Assembly: GCA_016187565.1 (NCBI GenBank)
Contig: JACPJR010000001.1
Coordinates: 1-49,202 of the forward strand
Reading direction: 5' to 3'
DNA from: Candidatus Woesearchaeota archaeon
GTDB taxonomy: Archaea; Nanobdellota; Nanobdellia; Woesearchaeales; JACPJR01
Length of the DNA: 49,202 nucleotides
The position numbers were made by a program, and so were the translations under genes. The first letter of the stretch is position 1; the number at the start of each line of letters is the position of its first letter. Below are positions 48,883 through 49,202 of this stretch, piece by piece. The notes under the pieces are model-generated. The model was not told the DNA's origin. It made no database searches and saw only the letters and a list, made by a program, of their open reading frames with translations.

Positions 48883-49202
48883 TTAACCTGTGTGACTTAA
48901 TAATTCTCGAAGGAACGATGTCCTAATGGTTGGGACTGGTCCTCGGTATCCAATGCTGTCCAGTGTGTTTTGTATCTGTCGGTGCTCATACATTAATCTA
49001 CTCGCTGGGATGGCGATTGCTCCTAAAACAATGAGGTGAGCATTGTCTGGTTCACCACGTCCCATGAGCAAAGGCACACCATACAGTAACATACTACCGG
49101 TTGCACTTAATCTGCTTGTTTCATATATTCCTTGAAGCGTCTCACGTAGACGAAGTTTAGAATACGAATAAAGAGATGGTGCACCCTCTCGGTGGCTATC
49201 TC
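48883..49202 (-). CDS. Partial protein cut by the window edge, unknown
   Basis: An open frame enters at the right edge and ends at 48883; about 105 C-terminal residues are visible, beginning DSHREGAPSLYSYSKLRLRE. The middle is hydrophobic (SMLLYGVPLLMGRGEPDNAH, LIVLGAIAIPASRLMYEH) and the end basic. An internal ATG at 49092 could start a 69-residue protein, but the frame stays open upstream with sensible codon use, so I read it as the end of a longer gene. Not recognised. Confidence 0.5.
   Translation of the reverse strand, partial: DSHREGAPSLYSYSKLRLRETLQGIYETSRLSATGSMLLYGVPLLMGRGEPDNAHLIVLGAIAIPASRLMYEHRQIQNTLDSIGYRGPVPTIRTSFLRELLSHTG

Noticed and set aside
1-49202. CRISPR arrays
   Set aside because: No regularly spaced direct repeats with unique spacers were seen; the repeats present are IS ends, protein-coding repeats or hairpins.

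Overview
This window is archaeal. TATA boxes of the TTTATATA type lie about 25 bp upstream of several starts, many of which look leaderless. The gene content is also archaeal: CDP-archaeol synthase, pyruvoyl arginine decarboxylase, deoxyhypusine synthase, pilins with QxSxE class III signals, and the LysW amino-group-carrier pathway. The AT-rich composition, the Glu-rich surface proteins and a giant Cys-rich secreted protein with DDDGD repeats suggest a DPANN-like lineage (Woesearchaeota or Pacearchaeota type). That placement is an inference; no rRNA is present.

Layout. 1-480: a palindrome and the internally deleted remnant of a restriction-modification enzyme. 483-1055: a macro-domain protein. 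1107-3456: a complete insertion sequence with 9-bp target duplication, a SWIM-domain transposase and two passenger regulators. 3503-5138: phospholipid head-group and CDP-archaeol genes around a nested hairpin. 5193-10505: a 1770-residue secreted Cys-rich protein. 10588-12124: a PLP-binding YggS-family protein and an orphan. 12131-14303: an Lrp/AsnC regulator, glutamine synthetase and a 51-residue protein overlapping its end. 14361-14546: a MITE-like element with exact 10-bp direct repeats. 14583-20305: a DUF2325-like protein and SMC. 20368-32758 (minus strand): a type IV/Tad-like pilus operon with ATPase, two TadB/TadC-type membrane proteins, pilins and a vWFA adhesin-like protein. 32841-34510: an orphan and a metallo-beta-lactamase-fold hydrolase. 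34645-37330: arginine decarboxylase, agmatinase-like protein and deoxyhypusine synthase. 37350-38769: a small P-loop protein and a membrane protein. 38843-47048: the LysW cluster. 47078-48278: an AbiE-like two-gene pair. 48488-48560: tRNA-Thr(UGU). 48603-48775: a GC-rich, heavily folded RNA candidate. 48883-49202: a partial gene.

The most striking observation is in the LysW cluster. The carrier protein ends in ...EDWGQ, whereas the family ends in ...EDWGE; that terminal Glu is the attachment residue. A stand-alone class II glutaminase-like Ntn enzyme is encoded inside the cluster. It keeps Cys2, the Arg that holds the substrate alpha-carboxylate and the Asn-Gly oxyanion pair, but by eye it lacks the Asp that recognises the free alpha-amino group of glutamine. 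This is what one would expect of an enzyme acting on the gamma-amide of a C-terminal Gln/Glu of a protein. It suggests either a carrier maturation step comparable to Pup deamidation or a substitute for LysK. The cluster also holds an SHMT-like protein and a single-chain aconitase-family protein, but no homocitrate synthase, homoisocitrate dehydrogenase or LysK, so the final product is uncertain.

Other points of interest are the small protein coupled to glnA, the agmatine-to-hypusine gene set, the 166-bp MITE-like element, the folded RNA beside the tRNA, and the IS passenger genes.
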